From NCBI RefSeq assembly GCF_024679245.1, contig NC_090182.1, positions 25,454,274 through 25,518,273 of the forward strand: a stretch of 64,000 nucleotides of DNA, in the 5' to 3' direction. Below are positions 28,301 through 38,832 of the stretch, piece by piece. The stretch comes from Pseudorasbora parva (Eukaryota > Chordata > Actinopteri > Cypriniformes > Gobionidae). The position numbers and the translations under genes were made by a program. Below the pieces are notes generated by a model. The model was not told the DNA's origin. It worked only from the letters and a program-made list of their open reading frames with translations, and searched no databases. The number at the start of each line of letters is the position of its first letter. The stretch's first letter is position 1.

Positions 28301-31300
28301 CCCTCTTTGTCCCTAACCCGACGGGAGGTGAGTAATGAAAGGGAAACAGACGGGTCAGTGTATTCTCTGACAAACTCGATTGATCCTCTGACCTACCTCC
28401 ATTCTTTCTGGGATTCCACCATATATCAGTGGAGGGTCAATAATGTTTGCACAATCTTAGCACTTCTCTGGACTGTGAGTGGATTATTGGCTAATCACAT
28501 GTGCCATAATTGCTTTTAGACTAAATGCAGTGTCCAGGGCAGTGTCTTAAAAACAGAAAAAACTATAAAAATAAACTGATCAGCATCACTTGGAATCACT
28601 GCATCAGGACACACTAACAGTATTTTGTAATACCCATACCATGCAAAAGTTGGGGACAGTGTGTGTGGGTATATGTGTATATATATTTATAATTTATTAT
28701 TATAGATTTTTTTTTTAAAGACCCCTGTTGGTAAAAATCAAGTTTTTTATGTTGTTTATACATCTATTAGGCATAACAGCATGTGAATAAGTTCATAACA
28801 CTGATTATCTCTTCATCACAGCACCTGTTAGTGGGTGGGATATATTAGGCAGCAAGTTAACACTTTTTTTCTCAAAGTTAAAGGGTTAGTTCACCCAAAA
28901 ATGAAATTAATGTCATTAATGACTCACCTTAATGTCGTTCCACACCCGTAAGCCCTCCGTTCATCTTCGGAACATGGATATTTTATATTTAGTCCGAGAG
29001 CTTATGGAATTAGAATCTCTTCAAGCATCGAAAATACATTTTGGTTAAAAAAATCACAAAAACTGCGACTTTATTCAGCATTGTCTTCTCTTCCGGTTTG
29101 GGTTTCAAAGCTCAAATAAAGATTCAAACGGTTGTGAATCAGCGTATTGATTCGTGATTCAGATCGCCAACGTCACGTGATTTCAGCAGTTTGACACACG
29201 TGATGTGAATCATGACCATTTGAATCTTCCGGAGTGGTTTTAGGAGCACAACAACGATTTACGGCTGTTTCACACTGCAAGCGTGAGCGGCGGGTGAGCA
29301 GCGCGTATTTTTTACAGCCATGTTAATCAATGAGTGCATTCACACCGGGAGCAGGAGCAGCGTGTGAGCGTCAAGCAGGAGCGTCGCGTGAGCAGCAGTG
29401 AAGCGGGGGTTTCGGCGGCGAGCCTATTTTTGCTGCGCTGCTGACGCTCCTGACGCTCAATTAAAGTGAAAGCACACTTTAAATGGACAAAATAAATATG
29501 ATTTCACACAAAAAAATGCTTAATGCACACAAGAAGCATGTCTAGTGTATTTTAACAATAACTGGACTATGTCAAAAAAGAAAATGAAGAATAAAAAATA
29601 TCTGTACCAGATTTACCCATTTAATCTTGTTTTAATTATTCCGTTTAGGTGAAAGTATGGTTATGATTATAAAAAATAAAGCAAACAAGCCAGAAAATAT
29701 GATAAACTTTCTTTTATATAGGTTCTAGCAGCATGCAGTCACGGTGTAAGCACACTTTTGATGGACAAAATAAATAAATCACACAAAAAGCACTCAAAAT
29801 GCACACAAGAAGCACGTGTGGTGTGTTTTAACAATAACTGGAGTATGTCATTAAAGAAAACAGAGAACAAAAAATATCTGTAGAAGATTTAGCCTACCTT
29901 TAAACTTACCTTTAATTATTCAGTTTGGGTGAAAGTATGGTTATAATTATAAAAAGTAAAGTAAACTAGCCAGAAAATATAATAAACATTTATTTTAGTT
30001 TAGTATGTAATAGGTCTCTAGCATTGCGGGAGCCGCTGCTGTGACGCTGTACAAACGCTTCCAGTGTGAATACTCTCGCGCGTCTGCAGCTGCAGTGACG
30101 GGTGTAGTTACGCTCAAGCGCTGCTCACGCTTGCGGTGTGAAACAGCCGTTAGTGTTGACTTGGCTTCCAAATTCCCTGGATCTCAATCCAATCGAGCAT
30201 CTGTGGTCCATGGAGGCCCCACCTCGCAACTTACATGAATGGTGCAGTGTGTGATTTTAGCGGTATCTAGCAGTGAGGTTGAGAATTGCACCCCCCTCCC
30301 TTTCGGACCGCATGGAGAAGGTACGGTGGCTGACACAGGACAAAAATGTCATCGTCAGAGAGAGCAGAGAGTGACTAGCACTCTATAGAGCTGTTTGTCC
30401 GTTTAGGGCTACTGTAGAAACATGACTGCGCAAGATGTCAATTTCACTGTAAGGGGACCTGTGATGTATGAAATTGAAATGGTTCATTCTAAGGGAATAA
30501 AACCATAACGGTGGATTATGTTAGGTCTTTATAATGTATTTCTGTCAATAGATCCTCATAATTTCTACACAATAAACCTTTAAAAGGTCTGCGGCTAACA
30601 TCTTAGTGCCAGAAACCACAGCATACCTTCAGGGGTCTAGTGGAGTCCATGCTTTGACGGGTCAGGGCTGTTTTGGCAGCAAAATGGAGACCAACACGTC
30701 ATAATGTTATGCCTGATCGGTATATGTCTATGTGATGTTTTTAATATGTTTTGAGACAAACCATGTGCAAATGTTTTGTCAAAAAAGTCAAAACCATTGC
30801 TGAGTATTTTCTCCTTAAAACTGCAATGAACCAAAACAGTTTTAAAAAAAAAAGCAGTTTAAAATCACTGTTGTTCGCTGCATCACAACTATGTTGTAAC
30901 TGGCGGGCTTATCATTAACATTGGCATATCATTAACTATGTTGAGAAGCAGGGGGGTCTCAAGAAAGGCCAAGTAATCCAGGTTTATTTTTCTGTTAAGA
31001 AGAAAAGCCGGTACATTTTAGCAATATAGCGGGTGAATTATGTATAACAGTGTATATTTCAATAGTATGAAGAAATATATGCCTTTCTCATCGACGTTCT
31101 AAAGAATTTTTTTGTTTTCTTGAGGTGGCAAGAACAAGAACAAAGTTCGTTCTGGCTAGTACATTTCATACTTCACGAGAAAAGCAGGTGCCGAATAACT
31201 CCATTTCACTGCATTAACTCCGCCCACTTTAAATTTCCGACCAATCACACAATAGTTCTCCTCGGTTACCTGCAAGAAAAAAGTTCTGCTCTGGCGACGT

Positions 31301-34300
31301 GTCGAGAACAAGCTACGAGAACTCCCAAACCAGGGCTGCAAGACAAAAAGATGTCATTTTGTTCTCGCAGCCCTGGGGCCTTTAGTTGTTTGAAAAGTTT
31401 CTAGGGATGCTGATTTTTAGAAGGCATCTGTCTGACTTTGAGATGGCAAATGGGAACATGGTTTGTTTAACATTAGAAATACATTATTAGCTGTTTGATA
31501 ACAGTCAAGCAAAAGGCTAATCGTATTAATTAACGTTATTTGTGTCTGACGTTGTAGAGAGCGCATTACCATTCTGATACATTGACTCAAGGATAGACAT
31601 CCCTGTATAATACACTCTTCCACTTCTGAATCAGTTTCTGGTTCAAACATATAGGGCTGAATTAAACCAGTAACCATCTTAACCATTTTCATGTTATTTA
31701 TGTTCTTTATTCCATAGTTCACCTTTGAGAATGTGAAGTTCCGCCAGCTGCAGCGTCAGAGTTTTCTCATCACTAATGATGGACAGGTTGCGTGCACCTT
31801 TGCCTTCATTCCCAAACTCAATGACTCTCAATACTGTAAGCACTGGCTACGTGCTGAGCCCAGCGAAGGGGTACTAGACCCTAGTGAGTATCTCATATGG
31901 CATTTCAGTCCTGTATTTTTGTCATAAAGAATCAAACATATTCTTTAATTTTTGATAATGTCTTCCTTTACTTCCTGTTTATAAAAATATAATTAGACTC
32001 TATAGTTGTCATGACATTTCATTTTTTGAAAATAGACCCATTTTTTATAATAAATACCGTGGCAAGAAAAAGTATCTGAACCCCTTTTGCACAGAACAAA
32101 ACAAAAAACAACCATGGCTCATCCAGGGAACGACACAGTACAGAGGATCAGTGGTTCATAAACTTTTGAACGGGTCATTTTTAATAAATTCAGCTTTTTT
32201 TTTTTGTCTTGTGGACTATTTTGATTTTTTTAATGCAAAATATCTTATCAGGACAGGACTAAATAAAATTTAAAAAACACATTTTGTATGAGCTCTTTCA
32301 TTTTGTTAAAATTATTCACATTTTCACAGATTCTGCAAGGAGTTCACATACTTTTACTTGCCACTGTATGTCTAATTTGTATCCACATTGTTCATTCCCA
32401 AAGGACTACAGAATTTTAATGGGAAATGTTTGGCCAAATTATTTTTATAGGGAAGAAATCATTGACCAAAATAGCACTTATCCAATGAAGCGCTTTGAAT
32501 ATACTTTTGTCAGTATGTTAACTTCAGTTTTGGGGAAAACATTTTTTTTTGTGCATAACAAATTTAAACAATTTTGATGAAAATATAAGAGAAGAAATGA
32601 AAGGCCATTTTCTGCGAAGTGAAATGTCATGTCAACTGCTCATATCAGGTAGAGAAGACACATGATGTGTTATCTGAATTTGTTGATTCATGCACAGACT
32701 GCGCACATCCTCCAGACTCTGAAATACTTTAATGTTCCTGTTTTTTATTCAGATGAGACAATGGAGATCTTCCTGGAGGTGTATGTCAGTAAAGATTCGG
32801 TAACACTGCTAAACTCTGGTGAGGATAAAATCGAGGACATCCTGGTGCTTCATCTGGACAGGGGGAAAGACTACTTCATTACTGTCTCTGGAAACTATCT
32901 GCCCTGCTGTTTTGGCACATCTCTGGAAACTCTGTGTCGTATGAAGAAGCCCATCCGTGAGATCCCCATCACCAAACTCATCGATCTGGTGAGGCTCAGG
33001 CCACAGCTGCAGTTGGTTAGATGTATTTTCATCACAGGATGCATGGCTAAGTAAAGATAAGTGGTTGCCAATGGAAGACAGTGGCAAGAAATTTTGCATC
33101 CAGATTTTAGTTAAGGGAAGACTTTCAGGTTTGACATGATTCTGCTTGACTCTGCAATGAGGAAGTCATGTATAGAGACAATGTTTTGATGGGACACAGC
33201 TTGTAACAATCCATCATCATACAAATAGTCTGTGTTGTTCGTCACTGTTCCATTCTCCACTATATTCTTAAAATACAAAAATTTAGCGAGTAGTCAAGCA
33301 TCTTTAGTCATTTTCTGTTTCTATCTCTCTGCTATTCTCTGATCACCATTGGTAGCTGAAAGCTGCTTATTTGTAATTATGCAATAGTCTCTGTCTTCTC
33401 ACTGATTACGTAATGTTTCTCTATTGTCTCATCTCTCCTCCCTCCTTTACTCCTTTCTGCTCTGACCACTCATTTCCAACCAATCATTCTGGGTCTGCAT
33501 GATTCTCAGGGAGAGGATAGCTGCATGGAAAAGGTAAAGTCCCTCTTCATGTACAGAAAAGACTCATTAGATAATGCAATAGGACAGCTGCTATTGGGGC
33601 CTACATGTGTGATTGAGGGTGACTTTGTCCATTTATGTTTTAAATGTTTTTTTCTCAGTGTGACAATGTTTAGAAGCGCTTGCCCATTCACACAGGTCAG
33701 CTTGCTGCAGTCACTCTGCAGGTTCAGGCTAATGAAAACCACTGAGGCTTGAATCTCTCAGCTTGTATTCTGCCTCTCCTTTCTCACTGCTCTCCAACTT
33801 ACTGCTCACCAGCCAACAATATTAGATTAGTAGAGAGAGGAAGCAGCTCACAGCATGGTGAAACCAGCCTCACAAATCAGTGTAATTTCAACTGTCATCT
33901 GTTCTTCAGAGTTGTTTTTTTGACCATCATCTTGCCTCTGTGGCTCAGCATGAGTTGCATTCACACTAATTGCATGAGTGCCCTTATATTGTTTAGCAGT
34001 CTTGGGGCTGTCTACATGTCACACGGTTCTGTGAATGTATGAGAGAGGAATGTTATTTGTGGCCCTTTCTCAAAGATCATGTTGCTGAATTTATGTCTGT
34101 TATATTTATGTCTTTTTAGTGCCCCTATTATGATTTTAAAGTTTCCTCATTTTGTTTTGGAGGTCTTCTACAATAGTTTTACAATAGGTTTCGGCCTCTC
34201 TAAACATCTCCTTTCCGAGAGCCTACTATGCTCTGATAAGTCAGATGGCCCAATCTGTTGTGATTGGTCTACCTCTTACATCGTGTGTTGGAAACGAAAT

Positions 34301-34654
34301 GCTCTTTAACATATTTGAATTTTAGCTCCAGAGGCTTCCTCTGCGCTGGATAAACAGTAATGAAAAACAGTAACGATGGCATCAGTTTAAGGCCCTGTCC
34401 AAAATGGAACCCCAAGCCGTGGGTCCACAATCCTGTTCCTAGAGATATACCTTCTTTCAAAGTTCAGCTCCAACCCTGCTCAAACACAATTGAAGCAGCT
34501 AAGATCTTCAGGAGTACTTAATAATTGCAGACAGGTGTGTTGGGTCTGAACTATGCAGGTAGGTAGATCTCCAGGAACAAAACTATTATATTGTATTATA
34601 TTATATTATAAGATTATATAATATGAGTAACAAATGATACTATATTTACTCATG

Positions 34655-34740
<86 letters not shown>

Positions 34741-37700
34741 CATACATACATACATACAGCTCTGAAAAAAATTCAGAGACCATTTAACATTGAGAAATCA
34801 ATATTTGGTGTTATTTTTTGCTGTATATACACAGTATGAGTAAATGGAGTATAATGTGTTACTACTTTGCTGTAAGAAATTTAAGAAATAGGTTTGTAGT
34901 TGTTCTTTTGGTGAAAAATCTATATATAATTTTAACTGTTGGTTACAGTTGAGACGGTCAAGACCTTTCCATTAGACCAAAATCATAACTTTAGGGGCAT
35001 ACAGACCTGCCTTTCATGCTGTGTTAATTGTTACATAATAGTTACAAATATCTAATGCTTGACAAAAAAAGTGTAATGTATTGTGTAAAGTGGTACAAGG
35101 TATTTTATGGCCCTCTTTTTAAATTAAATACAGAATTAAATATACCTTTTGAGACAATTCTCATTTTTTTCAGGAGAAATCCCGGATTTATTCCTTGTTG
35201 GACAGTTCTGGAACAGAGGATAAACCTCTGAAGATTCCCAAAGAAGTCTGGTTGCTTGTTAATCACCTCTACACCAAGGCCTGCCAGCAGGTAAACAAAA
35301 TAAAGCATGAATGCACCAATGATTAACCAAAACATCTCAAATTACTAACTAGATTATTGTCTTTTTCTTTATAAAAGGAGGACCTTTTTCAGACCCCTGG
35401 CCTGCAAGATGAGCTACAAAGTATTATTGACTGCTTGGACACCAGCATTCCTGAATCCATCCGTATCCTTTCCCACCAAAAATTAAATAAATAAATATGT
35501 GTATATATAGAAAGGGCAAGAGATTTTCCAGGCAGATAGATTACTATGTGATAGTCTAGACTCTAGACAAATCTCTTTAGGGGCTCTCAGAGTTACTTAG
35601 CATAGAAATGCTAATGCCTGTCACTGCAGTCAATGTGTGTGGCTCCCTTTAAAACTGCTCTGACTGTTTGGACTCTCCCACACAATTCTTCCCTATGCTA
35701 CTGAGAGACTGAGAATGTTCCCTCTGTCCTACTGTAATGGTCCTTGAAGACATCCCTAGAGACACTGTGTTCCCTTTTTTCTCTTCCTGTCTTTTCCTTT
35801 TTCTCACTGCCATATTTTCTCTTCCTGTGTCTAAAATGTGCATTCTCACTGTTCACCGTGGTTCTCCTTGACTGCTGGTTAGCTGGCTGTAATCACTCAG
35901 TTGCCGAAGCACTGTTGATCTTCTTGGAGGCTCTTCCTGAACCTGTGCTGTGTTATGAACTCTATCAGCGCTGTCTTGAATGCTCTCATGACAGCCGTCT
36001 CTGCAAACAGGTACATATTATATTGGTAGTGTCATTGGACATTGCTATTTGTGGTAGTGTTTGGGATCTATACATATGCTTGATTCAGTTTGTATTCTTT
36101 TGATTTGATTCAGATTCATTTGGGTATATTTCAGTCACAATGTCCATTTTGCTTAAATGAAAGGAATTTTATCTCTGCTATTGATGTAAATTAGACTGAA
36201 CCTTCTAACTAAAAAAATCGTATTATATAAAACTGTTAATCTGACACTTTGCAAAAATATTATAATATAATATTATAAACCCATGAACATATACATTACC
36301 ATGAAAGAAAACTGAATGGGTCCTATATATGCACTGCCTAAGTTTGCCTAAGGGTCAGTAAAATGCCAGTATTTTTTTTGTTCAGTATTTTTTTTATTTA
36401 ATCAAGCATTTGATCAAAATTGACAGTAAAGGCATTTTATGTCATTTATACTTCAAATAAGTGTTCTGTTTAAAATAAATTGTATTGAATTGTATTTAAA
36501 ATTCAGCTTTGCGATCTCAAAAAAATGTTTAAAATTTATATTAAAATAGAAAACAGTTATTTTAAATTGTAACAATATTTTACAGTATTGTTTTATATCA
36601 AATAAATACAGCCTTTTTGAGCAACAGATACATTTTTCTTGAAACATAAAAAAATATTACTGACCCCAAACTTTGGAACATTTGTGTATAGTGTGTATAT
36701 ATGTAGTAAGTAATCATCCAACCATATTGCATAATACACAAGATTGTTCAATTAATCAAAATTATTTTTTACATTGGTCATGGAATTATATCTAAAATGC
36801 TTTTACAACAAGCATCCAAAATACAGATGTCTTTTTTAAATGTAAAATGTATTTTAAACCTAGAAATAAATGAATTTATTGTTGAATTAATTGTTTGTTT
36901 TCCTCTGAACAACAGCTAATATCTCAGCTTCCACGAGCCCATCGCAATGTGTTCCGTTACCTGATGGCCTTTTTGAGAGAATTACTCAAACACTCTATTG
37001 ACAACAACTTGAACGGCAACCTCCTAGGTGAGTCTGACTAAAGGCCCTTTCACACGGGAATGTGATGCAATGGGGGACATGCAATAAGTGGCCAAACGCT
37101 TTCACTGTGGAGGCGGTGCTCGTGCACCCAAAATCCTGCTTCTTTCAGAAGCACGGCTCTTTGCATTATATCTTTTTGCGAGCGCCAGCACTGCCGTGTT
37201 GTCTTTAAACAATTTTTGAACAGATTATTAAAAAACAATCATAGAAAATTTCACTGAGATCTTATCTGAGTGCTAAAAACAAGATGGAGAAGACATTTTC
37301 AAATGTAGTAGAATTCCCAGAAATTTCCAGAGCAAAAGTGCATGAGTTGTTTTGCCAGGTATAAAGATAACTATGACTGACATGAAAAGTACAGTATGCT
37401 AGTATGTCATATTCCCATTAAATGTTTCCATTGTTTTATTTAGTACAAATTAAAATAAAAAAAAGTAAAAATAATTTTTTTTTAGTAAAAATGTTACCAT
37501 GTTGTTTCTAAATATGGCGTCGTTCACCCTGAGACCGCAACGCAAGCACTTTCACAACTGCACAAAGCACTTCCGCTATTAGAGAAAGCTGCAGCCACAT
37601 GGCGATTCCACCACTTGCCATGTCTAGGGGTGTCCCTGACTAAGGATTTACACATTCAAATCAGAATTGTCGAATCTTTCGGCTATAGTCGACTGATAGT

Positions 37701-38832
37701 CATATTATCTATGTGAATGTGAATGGGTTGGGAGGGGCACGACGCTAGTCAGGAGGAGGGTAAAACTATTTTTATATTACTTTACACACTGCACACAGCA
37801 ACAACTTTTGCGACCAAAACTGCCTGCCAACTGACAGACAAAATGACAATGGCTTTCTTATTTAGGTTTAAATAAAAGGTAATGTGGTGGATAAACATTC
37901 GTAAAATATTTTCTCATAACATTTTGAAGCCCCGATCAAAATACAGAACATCACACAAATATATAAAAGAGCATTTTGCTAAATAAACCTAAACAAATTC
38001 CTGCCTAGAAAGGAAAGGAACACTTGTGTGTTTTTTTTTTACATGCACATTCTTAATCTGATTGTGCCTAAAGGGGGGTCACACACCACCGGACAAGAAG
38101 CTCAGCACCGCATCTCAGCTATCTCACACCTGACTTTCACATTATATTTCGCAAGCTCAATTTTGAATCACCTTCTGACAGAAGAGCTGCCCGATGGGTG
38201 TATCTTGTAGCACAGGGTAAAATCAGTTTGTACATTGATGATTTTAGGGAAATGTAATATAAAACCTTGAAATGGTGTGGCAGGATTTTAAACAACTTCC
38301 TGAGTCGCCACCGGTGTGTGTACACTCATTGAAAACAATGTGTTCGAATTTTAAAGGCACAGTGCAAAGCTTTTCTTTGCTTCTTGTCCGGTGTGCGACT
38401 GCTTTAAGGGCGCTGAGCTTCGCGTCTGGTGTGCGACCCCCTTTAGGCATAATAGGCTTAAGAACGCCGTGTCACATCTTTAAAATATTGAGCACCCCAT
38501 ATTGCCAAAATAGTATGTTCCTCGTTTCATAACACCCGCAAAAATTAGACTGTGAGATCGGTGGTCGAATCTGGCTCTGCTATGCATCAAATCTTCGACT
38601 ATTCAGCGTCACCCCTTGCCATGTCCAGTGTGAAACGCCATTTATTTTATTGGCAGCAAACATTCAGGTGCATTACTGTTGTATTGTTTCTTGTACCTCT
38701 TGTCCAGCTACTCTTTTCGCAAGCCTCCTCATTCGGCCACCTCCCAACCTTGCTGGAAAACAGACACCACACGATCGTCAGAAAACCAGTGACTTCATAC
38801 TGGGGTTTCTGATGGGAGGCGATGAAGACTGA
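19343..38832 (+). CDS. ocrl: Inositol polyphosphate 5-phosphatase OCRL, 24 coding exons
   Basis: Exons: 19343-19384, 19950-20029, 22987-23078, 23373-23411, 23714-23827, 25360-25509, 25594-25810, 25889-26047, 26140-26241, 26497-26611, 26740-26856, 27091-27272, 27391-27502, 27769-27878, 28003-28138, 28217-28327, 31718-31883, 32753-32988, 33510-33533, 35174-35290, 35378-35462, 35883-36010, 36916-37027 and 38708-38832. All joins are in phase, giving 956 residues with the microexon (948 without; human 901). Order: PH-like domain with clathrin box LIDIS (78-82); a proline-rich linker; the 5-phosphatase domain ([18 protein letters not shown] 474-481; PAWCDR 550-555); an ASH domain; a second clathrin box LIDL (757-760); and a C-terminal RhoGAP-like domain ending MGGDED. 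OCRL removes the 5-phosphate of PI(4,5)P2 on endosomes, Golgi and clathrin-coated membranes and binds Rabs. The ASH and RhoGAP regions match OCRL better than INPP5B. Confidence 0.96.
21219..21420. mobile_element. 'agttcaccc'-family element, left part
   Basis: 'agttagttcacccaaaaatgaaaattctgtcattaattactcac' is the family's characteristic left end, followed by 'gttcatctttggaac'. The right terminus is not recognisable in the following ocrl intron sequence. Confidence 0.65.
22390..22841. mobile_element. Full-length 'tacactacc' MITE in ocrl intron 2
   Basis: It begins 'tacactaccgtttaaatgtttggggtcag' and ends 'ttttaacggtagtgta', so the outermost bases are inverted repeats. Internal family phrases 'ctgcatttatttgatcacaaatacag' and 'tcacatgatcctttagaaatcattctaatttg' are clear. 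No coding sequence. This is the best-preserved copy of the most frequent repeat in the window. Confidence 0.8.
28877..29235. mobile_element. 'agttcaccc'-family element, left part, abutting a Tc1 remnant
   Basis: It starts 'aaagggttagttcacccaaaaatgaaattaatgtcattaatgactcacc'. Later phrases include 'gtcacgtgatttcagcagttt', shared with the copy at 59861. It ends where Tc1-like sequence begins (near 'ggagcacaacaacg'). Confidence 0.65.
29262..30149. mobile_element. 888-bp non-autonomous element with TTA target duplication
   Basis: Inverted termini 'cggctgtttcacactgcaagcgtgagc' and 'gctcacgcttgcggtgtgaaacagccg' are nearly perfect over about 27 bases. Both sides carry TTA (29259-29261, 30150-30152), the target size and sequence expected for PIF/Harbinger-type elements. 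The interior has a tandemly related pair of segments ('aagaagcatgtctagtgtattttaacaataactgg' and 'aagaagcacgtgtggtgtgttttaacaataactgg'), suggesting internal duplication. No transposase. Confidence 0.8.
30239..30589. mobile_element. Unclassified repeat inserted in the Tc1 remnant
   Basis: It begins near 'gtgcagtgtgtgattttagcggtatctagcag', a phrase I associate with a common cyprinid repeat, and ends near 'aataaaccttta'. It was recognised because it interrupts the Tc1 sequence between 'gcaacttac' and 'ggtctgcggctaac'. The exact ends are uncertain by several bases. Confidence 0.5.
30729..31717. other. ocrl intron 16, remaining part
   Basis: This part contains a short imperfect palindrome ('ccagggctgcaagac' near 31331 against 'cgcagccctgg' near 31367) in a repeat-like context. 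Nothing else is supported before the exon at 31718. Confidence 0.4.
32057..32366. mobile_element. Tc1/mariner-type MITE with TA target sites
   Basis: The left terminus 'ccgtggcaagaaaaagtatctgaacccctt' and the right terminus 'aaggagttcacatacttttacttgccactg' are inverted repeats of about 30 bases. They are flanked by TA on both sides (32055-32056 and 32367-32368), the Tc1/mariner target. About 310 bases, no transposase. Confidence 0.8.
33510..33533 (+). other. ocrl: 24-nt ocrl microexon (alternative exon equivalent)
   Basis: The microexon lies between 'gattctcag' and 'gtaaag' and encodes GEDSCMEK in frame. It sits immediately after the second clathrin box LIDL. Human OCRL isoform a carries an eight-residue exon at the same place, which isoform b lacks and which raises clathrin affinity. 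Size, phase and position agree. Alternative use in this fish is inferred from the human pattern. Confidence 0.85.
34080..34330. repeat. Probable dispersed repeat in the intron after the microexon
   Basis: 'tagtgcccctattatgattttaaagtttcctcattttgttttggaggtcttctacaatag' resembles a frequent cyprinid repeat. No termini or target duplication could be defined. Confidence 0.35.
34432..34580. mobile_element. Short palindromic element
   Basis: The left end 'ctgttcctagagatatacc' and the right end 'ggtagatctccaggaacaaa' are inverted repeats with a few differences, 149 bases in all. The interior phrase 'cagctccaaccctgctcaaacac' is typical of a repeated fish element. Non-coding. Confidence 0.55.
34654..34738. 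repeat. (TA)n microsatellite followed by CATA repeats
   Basis: About 80 bases of TA are followed by four catacata units. Immediately after, 'tacagctctgaaaaaaattcagagaccattt' (34754 on) looks like a single Tc1-type terminal repeat without its partner. Confidence 0.85.
36345..36695. mobile_element. 'tacactacc'-family MITE, degenerate
   Basis: The right end 'tactgaccccaaactttgg' and 'aaataaatacagcctttttgagcaac' match the reverse orientation of the family; the left 'agggtcagtaaaatgcc' is diverged. It lies in the ocrl intron before the exon at 36916. Confidence 0.55.
37625..38617. mobile_element. hAT-like non-autonomous element with perfect 8-bp duplication
   Basis: The termini are taggggtgtccctgac and gcgtcacccctt, inverted repeats of about 10 bases with two mismatches. 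Both flanks carry gccatgtc (37617-37624, 38618-38625), an exact 8-base target duplication typical of hAT transposons. The interior is disrupted by the element at 38065-38449. Confidence 0.75.
38065..38449. mobile_element. Innermost TIR element of the nest
   Basis: Inverted ends 'gcctaaaggggggtcacacaccaccggacaagaagctcagc' and 'gctgagcttcgcgtctggtgtgcgacccccttt' form long terminal repeats. 'gcttcttgtccggtgtgcgac' (38379-38399) is a second inverted copy of the left subterminal sequence. 385 bases, non-coding. Confidence 0.7.

Larger units (their letters stand above)
29236..30728. pseudogene. Tc1-like transposase remnant in three pieces
   Basis: Sequence pieces near 29236-29261, 30150-30238 and 30590-30728 together match the 3' end of a Tc1-family transposon frequent in fish. 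The middle piece encodes the [22 protein letters not shown] segment around the last catalytic acidic residue. The last piece contains 'ggggtctagtggagtccatgc', 'gggtcagggctgttttggcagcaaa' and the terminal 'cataatgttatgcctgatcgg'. Two younger insertions separate the pieces. The 5' half is absent and the frame is broken, so it cannot be active. Confidence 0.7.
37039..38646. mobile_element. Outer element of a triple nest in the last ocrl intron
   Basis: The left end 'aaaggccctttcacacgggaatgtg' and the right end 'ccagtgtgaaacgccattt' are inverted repeats. About 600 bases of its own sequence remain on both sides of the hAT-like insertion at 37625-38617. It has no coding capacity. Its outer limits are known to within a few bases. 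Confidence 0.55.

Noticed and set aside
29262..30149. CpG-rich promoter or gene between ocrl exons
   Set aside because: The GC-rich ends are the terminal inverted repeats of a mobile element.
19343..38832. INPP5B rather than OCRL
   Set aside because: The ASH and RhoGAP exons (for example [23 protein letters not shown]) and the microexon follow OCRL; INPP5B differs at these places.
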